Shown here piece after piece: positions 44,284 to 53,825 of a DNA stretch of 64,000 nucleotides. The notes under the pieces were generated by a model. That model was not told the DNA's origin, ran no database searches, and saw only the letters and a list, made by a program, of their open reading frames with translations. The stretch's first letter is position 1, and each line of letters opens with the position of its first letter. The translations under genes were made by a program, and so were the position numbers. Origin of the DNA: Spirochaetota bacterium. GTDB taxonomy: Bacteria; Spirochaetota; Spirochaetia; Treponematales; UBA12059. The stretch covers positions 124,001 through 188,000 of the forward strand of contig JAKPPT010000020.1 of the NCBI GenBank assembly GCA_029547205.1. The letters are read 5' to 3'.

Positions 44284-45492
44284 TTATGCAGAAGATTGTT
44301 TAGTAATTGCTTCTTCGTTGAGCATGGCAAGAAATTCTTGTACAATTTCAGGATCAAAATGAGATCCTGAAAGTGATTTGATATATTCATAGGCTTCTTT
44401 ATAGTTCCATGCTCTGTGGTATGGTCGGTTATGAATCAGTGCATCCCAGACATCTATAATAGAGAATATACGAGCTGCAATAGGTATTTTATCTTCTTTT
44501 AGTCCACGGGGATAACCGGTACCATCCCATTTTTCGTGATGACAGTAGGGAATATCGAGAGCTGGTAATAAAAATGTAATATCACTCAACATTCTTTTGG
44601 CATATTCTGGATGCTTATTCATGATTATCCGCTCTTCTGGAGTGAGCGGTTCTGGTTTAAGGAGAATAGAATCCGGTATAGCCACTTTGCCGATATCATG
44701 CAGGAGTGCACCACGCCGTATATGTACAATGTCTTCCTCAGGGAGGCCTACACGCCGTGCGAGTGTAATCGTCATGTCAGTTACCCTGAGTGTGTGACCT
44801 TCTGTTTCATGGTCTCGCATTTCAAGTGCTTTAGACCAGCCTTCTATTGTTGCATCGTAAGAGTTAAGCAATTCTCTGTCAGCTTCTTTAAGCCTAAAGA
44901 ATATTTGAGCATTATGAATAGCAACAGCAGATTGGCTAACGAGCGCTTCGCTAAAATGAATTTGTTCTTCGGTAAATGGTTCACCCTGACGTTCTGCCAC
45001 AATTACTCCAAGTGGCTCTTCTTCCCATCGCATAGGTATAGTAAGTGTTACATATTTACCAGACGGTGAGTTTGTAATTGATTGAATTGTTTTTGATATG
45101 TCTACTGATTCCGAAATATCTTTATAGAGTATTGCATCAGTGCATGAGTTCTTTTGTTCATCGGAACGGTAGTCGCGCGATATAACAGGATGAATTCTAT
45201 CGCTGATGTCCAGTATAACATGTGCACAATCATATGGAATGAGCCATGCAAGATAATCTAGCATCGACTCAAGAATTACAGCAGTCTCCAGTTTTTTAGT
45301 TACCTCATTGCTTGCAATACGGAGAATTTCTGCAGTTTGGCAGAAATTACGTTCTCTATTAACGATTAATTGGATTTTTTCAGTAATGTGCATGAACCGT
45401 TCTGGTAAAGGCTTACTGGTATCTTGTATTCCGAGAATGTCTGAAAGTGAATCGATAAATTGGATGAAAAGCTTTTCTATTGAACCATCCAT
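44284..45492 (-). CDS. GAF plus HD-GYP protein (cyclic-di-GMP phosphodiesterase)
   Basis: 402 residues. A GAF-like domain at about 45-205, then HD-GYP with HTLRVTDMTI, LLHDIGKVAIPD and CHHEKWDGTGYPRGLK. HD-GYP enzymes degrade cyclic-di-GMP. It overlaps the receiver gene upstream by 16 bases and is the last of three signalling genes, so it is probably an output of the same pathway. Confidence 0.9.
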   Translation of the reverse strand: MDGSIEKLFIQFIDSLSDILGIQDTSKPLPERFMHITEKIQLIVNRERNFCQTAEILRIASNEVTKKLETAVILESMLDYLAWLIPYDCAHVILDISDRIHPVISRDYRSDEQKNSCTDAILYKDISESVDISKTIQSITNSPSGKYVTLTIPMRWEEEPLGVIVAERQGEPFTEEQIHFSEALVSQSAVAIHNAQIFFRLKEADRELLNSYDATIEGWSKALEMRDHETEGHTLRVTDMTITLARRVGLPEEDIVHIRRGALLHDIGKVAIPDSILLKPEPLTPEERIIMNKHPEYAKRMLSDITFLLPALDIPYCHHEKWDGTGYPRGLKEDKIPIAARIFSIIDVWDALIHNRPYHRAWNYKEAYEYIKSLSGSHFDPEIVQEFLAMLNEEAITKQSSA

Positions 45493-45896
45493 ACAGATTC
45501 GCCAGCCATGAGCTTATTAAGATTTTCTGAAAAACGTCTTCCATCTATTGGCTTACCAATAAAGCCGTCAAAGCCGGCATTTTTTGCTTTTTCTATATCC
45601 TGTTTCATGACATTAGCAGTTAAAGCAATAATGCATGTACTTTTTGTTTTTGGATTATTTCGTAGTTCTTCAAGAATTGCATAGCCATCTTTTTTAGGTA
45701 GCTGGATATCAAGAAAAATGAGATCTGGAACTATTGGGCTTTCTTTTAGAAAATCAGCAGGATCAGTTGTACAGGTATAAACATGGTCTGGATTGATACC
45801 AGCAAGCTTTAAAAGTCTTGTAATAACAAGGAGATTATTGGGGTCATCTTCTACAACAAGTATAATAGCTTTTGCAGCATCAAGTTTGTGATTCAT
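45477..45896 (-). CDS. Single-domain response regulator
   Basis: 139 residues, one receiver domain: VVEDDPNN acidic pair, Asp in LIFLDIQLPKKDG, ALTAN and KPID with the conserved Lys. No output domain. Overlaps both neighbours, implying tight coupling with the hybrid kinase and the HD-GYP protein. Confidence 0.93.
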   Translation of the reverse strand: MNHKLDAAKAIILVVEDDPNNLLVITRLLKLAGINPDHVYTCTTDPADFLKESPIVPDLIFLDIQLPKKDGYAILEELRNNPKTKSTCIIALTANVMKQDIEKAKNAGFDGFIGKPIDGRRFSENLNKLMAGESVWMVQ

Positions 45897-48800
45897 TCTT
45901 ACCCCCGTATCTGGCTTTAGCCTTTTTTATGACCCTTACTATATCATTGCGCGAAAACTGTGATTTTGGCAAGTAGAAAATGTTATTTTTTGTAATAAAT
46001 GTATATTCTTCTTTTGTCAAATCTCTACAGCTAGTTAGAATAATGAGTGGATGTTCTTTTTTATTTTCTAATATTCTATTAACAATAGTGAAACCATCGA
46101 TATCAGGAAGCATGATATCTAAAAGAACTACACAGTTTGGTTTCATTGAGGTAATTTTTTGAAGACCTTCGTTTCCGGTACTTGCTGTATCTATAGTAAA
46201 TTTGCCATCAATAATGAAATGCCGTAAAATATCTATCGCAGATGGGTCATCGTCTACAATGAGTGCAGTACCTCCTGTTGGTGATATGTCATGTAGTATT
46301 GATTGAATTGTTTCAGCATCAATGGGTTTTTCCAGGTATTTAAAAATTTGCATAGCTTTTATTTGAGGCTCATCTTGCCGAACTGAACAAATCACAATAG
46401 GTATTGTAGATGTTTCGCTGTCTTTACTTAACATTTCGATGACCTGCCATCCAGAAAGTTCAGGCATAAAAATGTCCAGAAAAATAACTCGGGGTTTATG
46501 TTTTTTTGTAAGTTCCAGTGTTTCTTCTGAATGCGTTGTCGCAATTACTTCCCATGAGGATTGCAGTTCCCACGATGCAAAGGTAGTAAAATTGGGGTCA
46601 TCATCAACTACGAGTATATTTCTCATGTTTTCATATATATCTTCTGATTCTTTAACACTTGGTTGAATTGTTGAAAGCCTGGTTGTAAAAAAGATTTCTG
46701 TTCCAACATCTGGTTCTGATTCAATCCATATAGAGCCGCCCTGAAGTTCAACAAACTTTTTGCTGATTGGTAAACCAAGCCCTGTGCCTCCAGCTTCTCG
46801 TGATAGTTCTCCATTGAGCTGTAAAAATTCATCAAATGCTTTTGGAATATCTTCATGCTTCATGCCTATACCCGTATCTTTTACACTTATTTGCAAGAAT
46901 TCTTCGACTGTTTTAATATTGATAAATATTGAACCTTTCCGTGTAAATTTTGCAGCATTTGATAAAAGATTAAATAGTATTTGTTTGAATCGTACTGGAT
47001 CTGCATGAATATAGGGAAGCGGAAGGGAATAGTTTTTTCTGAGTTGAATAGGTTTATCTTTTATGTATCCATGGATTGTTTCTATGACAGCTTCAATTTC
47101 ATCTTGTGGGTTAAAATCTTCAAAATTAAGCTGAAATTTGCCAGCTTCAATTTTAGCTAGGTCAAGAATATCATTGATAAGAGAAAGCAGGTGCCTGCCG
47201 GAGTTTTCGATTCGTTTTATCATATCGTATTCCTCAGGAAAAGATTCTTGAGGAATGGTAAGCTGAGCAAGATAGGCAAAATTGATAATGGAATTGAGAG
47301 GTGTTCTGAGCTCATGACTAGTGTTTGCAAGAAACTGGCTTTTATATTTATTTGCCTGTTCTGCTTCTTTAAGAGCTCTATTAGCTTCGTCGTATAGTTT
47401 TGCGTTATAAATTGCTACACTTACCTGTCGTGCTATACTCTCTGCAAATTGAATATCTCTTGCAGTAAACTTTCTTTCAGAGGGACTGCGCCAGATAGCA
47501 AGGATACCGAGTAGTTCATCATAGAAAGTGAGCGGTACTGCCATGAGTTTATCTTCTCGATCAGCAGGATTGGTTCCTTCGATATGTACTGCAAGGCTAT
47601 TTTGCGAGAGATCATTGTCAATAAATGTCTCTTTGTCTTCTGCAACAATACCTAAGATACCTTCTCCTATTGTAAATTCATCCTGTAAAATAATTGCTTC
47701 ATCTTCACCCGTTGCTGCCATAGCCTTAAAATGGTTGGGAGAATCTTTTAAATATACTGCAGTGGTTGTTCTGGTAAGCAACGGAAATGCTAATTGAACA
47801 ATTTTTTGCATAACGGTTTGCAAATCGAGCGATGCAGATACCTGTCGGCCTATCTCAGCAATAATTGATGCTTCTTCTTTTCGCCGTATGCTGTCCTGGA
47901 ATAACCGTGCATTTTGCACAGCAGTAGATATAGTCGATGCAATGATAGTAAGCAGTTTAATATCATCTTCAGAGAAATAATTTTTTTGATTAAACTGTTG
48001 AACAGATATAACCCCAATGGGTTTATGACCAGAAATAATGGGAATACCTACCCATGAACGTGGCTGACGTGGATCACGTAAAATTCCCCCCAATGTGTGA
48101 ACAGCATCTGTTTCAACAGTATCAATTACCAGTGGCTTTTGTGTTTTAAGAATGTAGGATGTTAAACCTTCACCGACTTTAAGAGGTGGCTTTTTTTCAT
48201 AAACGCCATCAATAGAAAAATAAGGTGTTGTAATGGTTTCTTCATCAGGATCAAGAATAGCAATATATACAACATCGCATTTATACAATGAATGAATAGA
48301 TTCTCCTGCAAGCACACAGAGTTTTTCAATGTCGAGATACCGGTTAATTGCTGATGAGATTGCATTGATAGTTTCCAGTTCGTTAATACGTTTTTTTGTT
48401 TCTGCATAGAGCTGTGCATTACGGAAAGCCATAGAAACATGGGCTGCAAATGCTGCAGCAATAAAAACATGTGCAGAGTTATATGCATTTACCTTATGGG
48501 AATCCAATGTAAGAATACCAAGAACTTTATCCTGAGCTATAAGTGGAACTCCCATCCATGATCGGATAACTTGTTTATGAGAAGTGTATGCAGAAACCCA
48601 GCGCGGGTCTTTTTCGACATCTTCTATGACGATAGGGAGTTTCATTTGAATAACTTCTCTGTCAATTGTGTGTTTATTGATATCAAGTGTCAGTCCAATT
48701 AGTGATTCTGGGTTTTCAAAGCCTACACAGGTTTTTGCAATAATAAAATTGTCTTTTAGCTCAAAAATGGTTGCAGTGTCAAATGGCAGAATTTTGCTTA

Positions 48801-48939
48801 CTGATTCCAGAATTAACTTTAATACTTCGTCAGGATCGAGTGTAGAATTGACAAGTTTTGAAACTTCGAGGAGGATTTGAGCAGTCTGATCGAGTGAATG
48901 AGAGTCTGTTAACTGTATCTGTGTAAAAGACGGGCTCAT
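45880..48939 (-). CDS. Hybrid histidine kinase with three GAF and two receiver domains
   Basis: 1019 residues, no membrane helix: GAF1 (15-180), GAF2 (190-350), GAF3 (360-520), HisKA with FLANTSHELRTPLNSI, ATPase with NLLSNAAKF and GTGLGLPIS, receiver 1 (VVDDDPNF, LDIFMPELSG) and receiver 2 (VDDDPSA, LDIMLPDIDG). A cytosolic integrator kinase. Promoter TTGAGT-N17-TACAAT on the minus strand ends six bases before the ATG, without a ribosome site. Confidence 0.92.
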   Translation of the reverse strand: MSPSFTQIQLTDSHSLDQTAQILLEVSKLVNSTLDPDEVLKLILESVSKILPFDTATIFELKDNFIIAKTCVGFENPESLIGLTLDINKHTIDREVIQMKLPIVIEDVEKDPRWVSAYTSHKQVIRSWMGVPLIAQDKVLGILTLDSHKVNAYNSAHVFIAAAFAAHVSMAFRNAQLYAETKKRINELETINAISSAINRYLDIEKLCVLAGESIHSLYKCDVVYIAILDPDEETITTPYFSIDGVYEKKPPLKVGEGLTSYILKTQKPLVIDTVETDAVHTLGGILRDPRQPRSWVGIPIISGHKPIGVISVQQFNQKNYFSEDDIKLLTIIASTISTAVQNARLFQDSIRRKEEASIIAEIGRQVSASLDLQTVMQKIVQLAFPLLTRTTTAVYLKDSPNHFKAMAATGEDEAIILQDEFTIGEGILGIVAEDKETFIDNDLSQNSLAVHIEGTNPADREDKLMAVPLTFYDELLGILAIWRSPSERKFTARDIQFAESIARQVSVAIYNAKLYDEANRALKEAEQANKYKSQFLANTSHELRTPLNSIINFAYLAQLTIPQESFPEEYDMIKRIENSGRHLLSLINDILDLAKIEAGKFQLNFEDFNPQDEIEAVIETIHGYIKDKPIQLRKNYSLPLPYIHADPVRFKQILFNLLSNAAKFTRKGSIFINIKTVEEFLQISVKDTGIGMKHEDIPKAFDEFLQLNGELSREAGGTGLGLPISKKFVELQGGSIWIESEPDVGTEIFFTTRLSTIQPSVKESEDIYENMRNILVVDDDPNFTTFASWELQSSWEVIATTHSEETLELTKKHKPRVIFLDIFMPELSGWQVIEMLSKDSETSTIPIVICSVRQDEPQIKAMQIFKYLEKPIDAETIQSILHDISPTGGTALIVDDDPSAIDILRHFIIDGKFTIDTASTGNEGLQKITSMKPNCVVLLDIMLPDIDGFTIVNRILENKKEHPLIILTSCRDLTKEEYTFITKNNIFYLPKSQFSRNDIVRVIKKAKARYGGKNESQT

Positions 48940-48970
48940 ATCTCAATTGTAATATAACTTTTTGATATAC

Positions 48971-50503
48971 TCAATAGTTTCGAGCAGTAAAATACGTATA
49001 TAACCGGGATTTTTTTTGTATTTCCTGATCAAAAGCAGCAAATCCCAGTGTTTCAATCAAGGTTGGAGTATCCTTAAAGAGCGAACGCCCTAATCCTATA
49101 CCGGGGGCATTGTATTCAACTCCTATTGCATCGAGAATAGTTGGCATGGTGTCAACAGCTGAAAAGAGGCGATTTTTGCTTTTTATTGGCTTTTTGACAG
49201 TATTAAGGTAACAGTTATAAATCCTCCGTTCTTTAAGTAAATTCTGATCTGGAAAGAAATTGGATGCCATGTACAGGTGATCACCCAGCACAATTACCGT
49301 TGTGTTGCTATAAAATTCCTGTGTTTTGACCCAGGTAAGAAAATCCATTGCACGCCTATCTGCGGATAGCAGTACATCATAGTACTTATCGCTATGGAGC
49401 TGAGGCGTTTCTTCATCGAGATAACCCCCATCATGATGTGTGTCAGCAGTAAATATGATAAAACAAAAAGGCTCATCGTGTGAACTGATTTCGAGTAGTT
49501 CCTGTTTGGCAAATGCATATAACTTTCTATCTTCAAATCCCCACCATACATAATAATCTGGCGGTAGTGCGCCTTTGCTTTTATAGTAATTGTAATCGAG
49601 AATGGTCGTGTTACCATGCCGTGTAAAAAAATCTTTTCGCCCGCCAAATTCTGTATCTGTGCCACTTAAAAAATAATTATGGTATCCGTGTTCGGCTAAA
49701 ATCTCTAATAATCCCTTTGCATTTGGGAAAAAACCTTTATCAACATCGTATGGAAATTTTCCTGGAGGTATTATGAGCGGGAAAGCCATAAAATGAGCGA
49801 TAATTGCACCTACTGTCCAGCTTGCTCCATTTATCTGTAAACCTCCACCAATATCGTCTGAACCACTAAAGTTTATTTCTTTTTTAGCCAGTTCATACAG
49901 ATTTGGAATACAGTTCTCTTGAAGGATACCTCCCTCGCGGGTAGATGTAAATGATGTTTCCATAGATTCTATAAAAAGAATGATAAGATTTCTTTTTTTT
50001 TCAGGAAATTTGTATGTAATGCTATCGGGATGTATATAATTATCTTCATAAAATGTTGATGTTTTAAATGAATAGGCAAGAAAATCAATAATTCCAAAAT
50101 TTTTTTGTGCAAACACAGCAGCTGATGATAAACAAAAAAGGCTAATGATGAGTGATATCGCGTTAATTGCTTTTAACGGATACAGCTGGACATCTTTCTT
50201 TTTAAATCGTGTAAAAAGTTCTAGCTTTATGGTAACCTTAAAAACGTTAAACCCAATTACTACAAAAATACATGTGTACAATAAGGGAAGAACTATGCAG
50301 TGAACGATATAATTGAATAAAATTGCTTTTCCAACACCTTTCATAGGGCTGAAAATTTGAAAAAATATCTCACGCGAAGTGGCTGAAGGGAAATTCCGCT
50401 TAATCCAGACCATGGAATTAAGTACAACAAACGAAATAAAAAGAATTGTACAAAAAGCAATCTGAATTAGTATAGTTTTCTTTTTGATGCGTTTTTCTTT
50501 CAT
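48971..50503 (-). CDS. LTA-synthase-like sulfatase-family membrane protein
   Basis: 510 residues from the ATG at 50503 (MKEKRIKKKTILIQIAF); an open frame 64 codons longer runs antisense through the riboswitch and is not credible. Four hydrophobic segments, then a periplasmic sulfatase-type domain: NLIILFIESMETSF, INGASWTVGA (candidate catalytic Thr), FTADTHHDGG and VLGDHLYM. Such enzymes transfer phosphoglycerol or phosphoethanolamine to envelope glycans or lipids; the acceptor is unknown. Promoter TTGACA-N17-TACCAT lies just upstream. Confidence 0.82.
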   Translation of the reverse strand: MKEKRIKKKTILIQIAFCTILFISFVVLNSMVWIKRNFPSATSREIFFQIFSPMKGVGKAILFNYIVHCIVLPLLYTCIFVVIGFNVFKVTIKLELFTRFKKKDVQLYPLKAINAISLIISLFCLSSAAVFAQKNFGIIDFLAYSFKTSTFYEDNYIHPDSITYKFPEKKRNLIILFIESMETSFTSTREGGILQENCIPNLYELAKKEINFSGSDDIGGGLQINGASWTVGAIIAHFMAFPLIIPPGKFPYDVDKGFFPNAKGLLEILAEHGYHNYFLSGTDTEFGGRKDFFTRHGNTTILDYNYYKSKGALPPDYYVWWGFEDRKLYAFAKQELLEISSHDEPFCFIIFTADTHHDGGYLDEETPQLHSDKYYDVLLSADRRAMDFLTWVKTQEFYSNTTVIVLGDHLYMASNFFPDQNLLKERRIYNCYLNTVKKPIKSKNRLFSAVDTMPTILDAIGVEYNAPGIGLGRSLFKDTPTLIETLGFAAFDQEIQKKSRLYTYFTARNY

Positions 50504-50559
50504 ATTGCAATTAATTATGGTAAATAAATACTTTGCTGCTGTCAAGGCAATTCGTGTAC

Positions 50560-50588
50560 TTGTCAAATATTTTTTTTTGTAATACCAT
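50560..50588 (+). promoter_or_regulatory. Promoter of the thiamin transporter operon
   Basis: TTGTCA (50560-50565), a 17-base spacer and TACCAT (50583-50588) put the start near 50595, just before the first paired base of the TPP riboswitch. Confidence 0.55.
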
Positions 50589-50597
50589 GCAGGTGTC

Positions 50598-50689
50598 GTG
50601 GGGTGGTTCGTGAATGAGCCTGAGATTATACCCGTTGAACCTGATCCGGATAATGCCGGCGAAGGGATTCTGACGTACTCATTCCCCAC
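50598..50689 (+). ncRNA. TPP riboswitch (THI element)
   Basis: P1 pairs GTGGGG (50598-50603) with CCCCAC (50684-50689). The core contains CTGAGATTATACCC (50620-50633) and TGAACCTGATCCGGATAATG from 50636, then GCCGGCGAAGGGA, an almost perfect THI-box consensus. Downstream, a GCCT/AGGC hairpin lies just before the AAGGAG of ykoE, so translation control is likely. Confidence 0.97.
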
Positions 50690-50777
50690 AGCCATTTTCT
50701 CTGCATGGAAGCGTCATGCGGATGGTTCTGTATATGCAGAACTAATCTGGCCTTGTAAGGCTTTATAAGGAGTTGCT

Positions 50778-51350
50778 ATGGCTGGGAAACAATCCTGGAA
50801 ACTCAATGAAGTTGTAGTATTAGTAGTACTATCTGTTGCTGTTGGTGTTTTATTTTGGGGCTGGACTTTTGTTGATGCTCTCGTTTCAGCGCCACTTAAA
50901 CCATTTGGCATCAATTACATTCTAGCTGGTGTATGGTTTATAGGCGGTACTCTGATTCCCTTTTTAATTCGAAAGCCAGGGTCTGCGCTTGCAGGAGAAG
51001 TGCTTGCGGCTATCGTGGAAGGGTTTATTACCCACTGGGGTATTACCGCAGCTATCTGGGGAGCAGTGCAGGGAATAGGTGCTGAATCAGTTTTTTTTGC
51101 GACTGGTTATAAGAAATGGGACATTAAGACTATGATTGCAGCCGGTGCTGTATCTGGATTTTTTTCATATATGCTAGATTTCTTTTATAGCCAGTACTGG
51201 ACGCTCAAAGCATGGGTGATTGTAGTCCAACTTGTTTGTGCAGTGCTCGGTGGTATTCTGTGGGCTGGAATTATTGGATATGCTCTTGCCAAGGGAATTA
51301 TAAAGACAGGAGCAGCTGCAAATCTCCTTTCGGGAGAAGATCTTGCATGA
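50778..51350 (+). CDS. ykoE: YkoE thiamin/HMP ECF transporter S component
   Basis: 190 residues with six hydrophobic segments. GWTFVDALVSAPLKPFGINYILAGVWFIGG and VLAAIVEGFITHWG are YkoE features. Control by the TPP riboswitch and the order ykoE-ykoD-ykoC-ykoF support import of thiamin or its pyrimidine precursor. AAGGAG (50766-50771) precedes the ATG. Confidence 0.94.
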   Translation: MAGKQSWKLNEVVVLVVLSVAVGVLFWGWTFVDALVSAPLKPFGINYILAGVWFIGGTLIPFLIRKPGSALAGEVLAAIVEGFITHWGITAAIWGAVQGIGAESVFFATGYKKWDIKTMIAAGAVSGFFSYMLDFFYSQYWTLKAWVIVVQLVCAVLGGILWAGIIGYALAKGIIKTGAAANLLSGEDLA

Positions 51351-52719
51351 ATTTGTACGGCTTCAAAATTGTACCATCACGTATCGTACAAGCAAGCGAC
51401 CAATTGTAAGTAATATAGATTTTTCACTCAAAAAAGGGGATCGTGTTCTTATTGGAGGAGCTTCCGGTACAGGCAAGTCAACGCTTCTGGCTTTGCTTGC
51501 CGGGCTCATTCCTGAATACATTCCTGCGAGAATAACGGGCACAGTATCGATTGCATATGCATCGCGTGCGCTGGTCATGCAGAATCCAGAGGCACAGATC
51601 GTTACACCATCAGTTTTTGAAGAGCTGGCGTTTGCTCTTGAAAATAAAAATATTCCAGAATTACAAATAGTGCAAAAAGTTGAAGCAATACTAAAATTGG
51701 CTGGATTGTATGATAAAAGAGACAGCCATCCACTCTCATTATCTGGTGGTGAATGTCAACGTGTATCATTGGCTTCTGCTCTAGCACAGGAAGCGGATGT
51801 GCTCTTTATGGATGAGCCGCTCTCTTATCTCGATGAAACATCATCGTCGTCGCTGGTTGCGCTTCTTGAACAAGATGAGCGGTATGACACAGCCGTAATT
51901 GTTGAGCATCGACTTGAACTTTTTAAAGACTACTGCAACAGATTTTTTAAGGTAACTGATGGCACCATAGAAGAATGTAAATTTGATGAGTTAATTAAAA
52001 ATCATTGTGTTTTTTCTGCGCAGTGGTTTTCACAAAAAGACAGTCATGTTGCTAAAGATGATAAAAAAACTATCATAGGCGAGCCAGTACTTTCAGTTGT
52101 TAATATGAGTCATTCGTATAGTAAAAATAATAAAAATTTACTTTTTAGCGATGTTTCTTTTACTGTGGATGCTGGAACTACTGTTGTGATTATGGGTGCA
52201 AGCGGATCTGGTAAAACTACCATATTAAAAAAAATTGCTCATATTTTAACTGTTGGTATAAATGAAGTAGTCTTACATGGTAAAACAAAGTATTCCATGC
52301 AGTATGTGCGAGAAACATGTTTTATTGTTCCGCAAAATCCGGAGCACATGTTTATAGCAGATACAGTGCTCAATGAGCTAGCTGTAAGCAGCGATAAAGC
52401 ACTCGAATACCTCAATCAATTTGGGTTAGGTGGTATGGAACGGAGACACCCATTTTCGCTCAGTGAAGGCGAAAAAAGGCGTTTGAATCTATGTGTAGCA
52501 CTTGCGCTGGAACGAAAGCTCATTATGCTCGATGAACCAACGTATGGACTTGATTATGAAAGCACACGATTGCTTATTGAGTATTTTGAGCTACTAAAAC
52601 AAAATGGTGCAGCAATACTCGTTGTAACACACGATAGAGGATTCGCAGAAGCAATAGGTGATACGATACTCGTACTGGAACAGGGGAAATTGCAGACAAT
52701 GAGGCACATGGCCATATGA
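51343..52719 (+). CDS. ykoD: YkoD duplicated ECF ATPase
   Basis: 458 residues with two ABC ATPase domains in tandem: GGASGTGKST, LSLSGGECQRVSLASAL, LFMDEPLSYLD; then MGASGSGKTT, FSLSEGEKRRLNLCVAL, IMLDEPTYGLD. The start is TTG at 51343, eight bases before the ykoE stop ends and seven after a GGAG; no in-frame ATG fits. Both ATPase halves look active. Confidence 0.93.
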   Translation: MHEFVRLQNCTITYRTSKRPIVSNIDFSLKKGDRVLIGGASGTGKSTLLALLAGLIPEYIPARITGTVSIAYASRALVMQNPEAQIVTPSVFEELAFALENKNIPELQIVQKVEAILKLAGLYDKRDSHPLSLSGGECQRVSLASALAQEADVLFMDEPLSYLDETSSSSLVALLEQDERYDTAVIVEHRLELFKDYCNRFFKVTDGTIEECKFDELIKNHCVFSAQWFSQKDSHVAKDDKKTIIGEPVLSVVNMSHSYSKNNKNLLFSDVSFTVDAGTTVVIMGASGSGKTTILKKIAHILTVGINEVVLHGKTKYSMQYVRETCFIVPQNPEHMFIADTVLNELAVSSDKALEYLNQFGLGGMERRHPFSLSEGEKRRLNLCVALALERKLIMLDEPTYGLDYESTRLLIEYFELLKQNGAAILVVTHDRGFAEAIGDTILVLEQGKLQTMRHMAI

Positions 52720-53456
52720 ATAAGTTTAATCCTATCGCTGTACTTATTTGCAGCGTTATTTTACTCATTCCCCTGTTAATTACATTTGATCCCATTACGC
52801 CACTTCTCTATATTGTTTTTGCTATACTTATGTATAGTATCGCTGGTCTTAAAAATCCTCTACAGTATGGTAAAACAGTATTGGTTTTTTCACTATTAGC
52901 TCTTTCGCTCGTTGTAATAAATATTATAGCGCCTAATGTTCAGCAAAAGATACTAGAGAGAAGCCTTGCTATATACTTGAGAAGTTTGGGACTTATTATG
53001 GTTTCTATTGGTTATTTTTATGTAATAAGCCCTTACGATGTAGTGTATGCCTTGATGCAAACTGCCGGTTTGTCTCCACGTATAGGTTTTTCGCTATTTG
53101 CCGGCTGGAATACGGTGCCGCTCTTTATTCGTGATATGAATACGTTAAAAGCTGCCTTGGCTTTCAGGTATGGAAGAAAAAAAATACCATTTCGTACCCG
53201 ATTGTTTGGAGCAATTATACTACTCAGCCATGCTGTGCGTCATGGAGAGCGGGCATCGCTATCCATGGCAGTACGCGGTATTGACTCTATTCCAGTTAAA
53301 AAAGTAGGGAGCAGAAAACAGTACCTTAGAAGCAGTGTAAAAAAAGTTTACTGGACTTTCAAGGATACAATACTCTGTATTGCGGTAGCGATTGGTTCGA
53401 TACTATTGCTGTTGATAAGCATACAGTTAGGATGGTTTAAGTTTGAACTTGGCTAA
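52716..53456 (+). CDS. ykoC: YkoC ECF transmembrane component
   Basis: 246 residues, hydrophobic, with the coupling region ALAFRYGRKKIPFRTR and SLSMAVRGID typical of EcfT/CbiQ proteins. Overlaps ykoD by four bases. Confidence 0.92.
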   Translation: MNKFNPIAVLICSVILLIPLLITFDPITPLLYIVFAILMYSIAGLKNPLQYGKTVLVFSLLALSLVVINIIAPNVQQKILERSLAIYLRSLGLIMVSIGYFYVISPYDVVYALMQTAGLSPRIGFSLFAGWNTVPLFIRDMNTLKAALAFRYGRKKIPFRTRLFGAIILLSHAVRHGERASLSMAVRGIDSIPVKKVGSRKQYLRSSVKKVYWTFKDTILCIAVAIGSILLLLISIQLGWFKFELG

Positions 53457-53485
53457 AAATAAAAATACAAAAGAGGAGAACAATC

Positions 53486-53803
53486 ATGGATAATATTGAC
53501 GAAATACGTTCTGCATTAGCAATTCAATGTCTGCCTTTTGGAGTAATTGAAAAAGAAAAAATCTATGATATTGTGCATGAAGCCATTATGGCAATTGATG
53601 CATCAGGACTATCATACACAGTAGGTCCTTTTGAAACAGTTATCGAAGGACCACTCACTAAACTACTTGAAGTTGCAGGAAATGCGCATAAAGCTATGCT
53701 CAAGGCTGGTGTTTCTACATGTGCAACATATATGAAACTATGGAGTGGTAATATCGGTACAAGTGAAGAAAAAACAAAAAACTATCGAGCACGAGGGCAT
53801 TAA
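53486..53803 (+). CDS. YkoF/MTH1187-family thiamin-binding protein
   Basis: 105 residues, one ferredoxin-like domain: AIQCLPFGVIEKE, YDIVHEAIMAIDASGLSYTVGPFETVIEGP. B. subtilis YkoF has two such domains in one chain; here there is one, closer to the MTH1187/YkoF-like short form that binds thiamin or HMP. GAGGAG precedes the ATG. Soluble partner of the transporter. Confidence 0.9.
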   Translation: MDNIDEIRSALAIQCLPFGVIEKEKIYDIVHEAIMAIDASGLSYTVGPFETVIEGPLTKLLEVAGNAHKAMLKAGVSTCATYMKLWSGNIGTSEEKTKNYRARGH

Positions 53804-53825
53804 GAGCAATAAAGCCTTCTGTTAC

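Noticed and set aside
50504-50695. 64-codon N-terminal extension of the sulfatase-like protein
   Set aside because: It would run antisense through the TPP riboswitch and its promoter and has no membrane or domain character; the ATG at 50503 follows a TTGACA-N17-TACCAT promoter.
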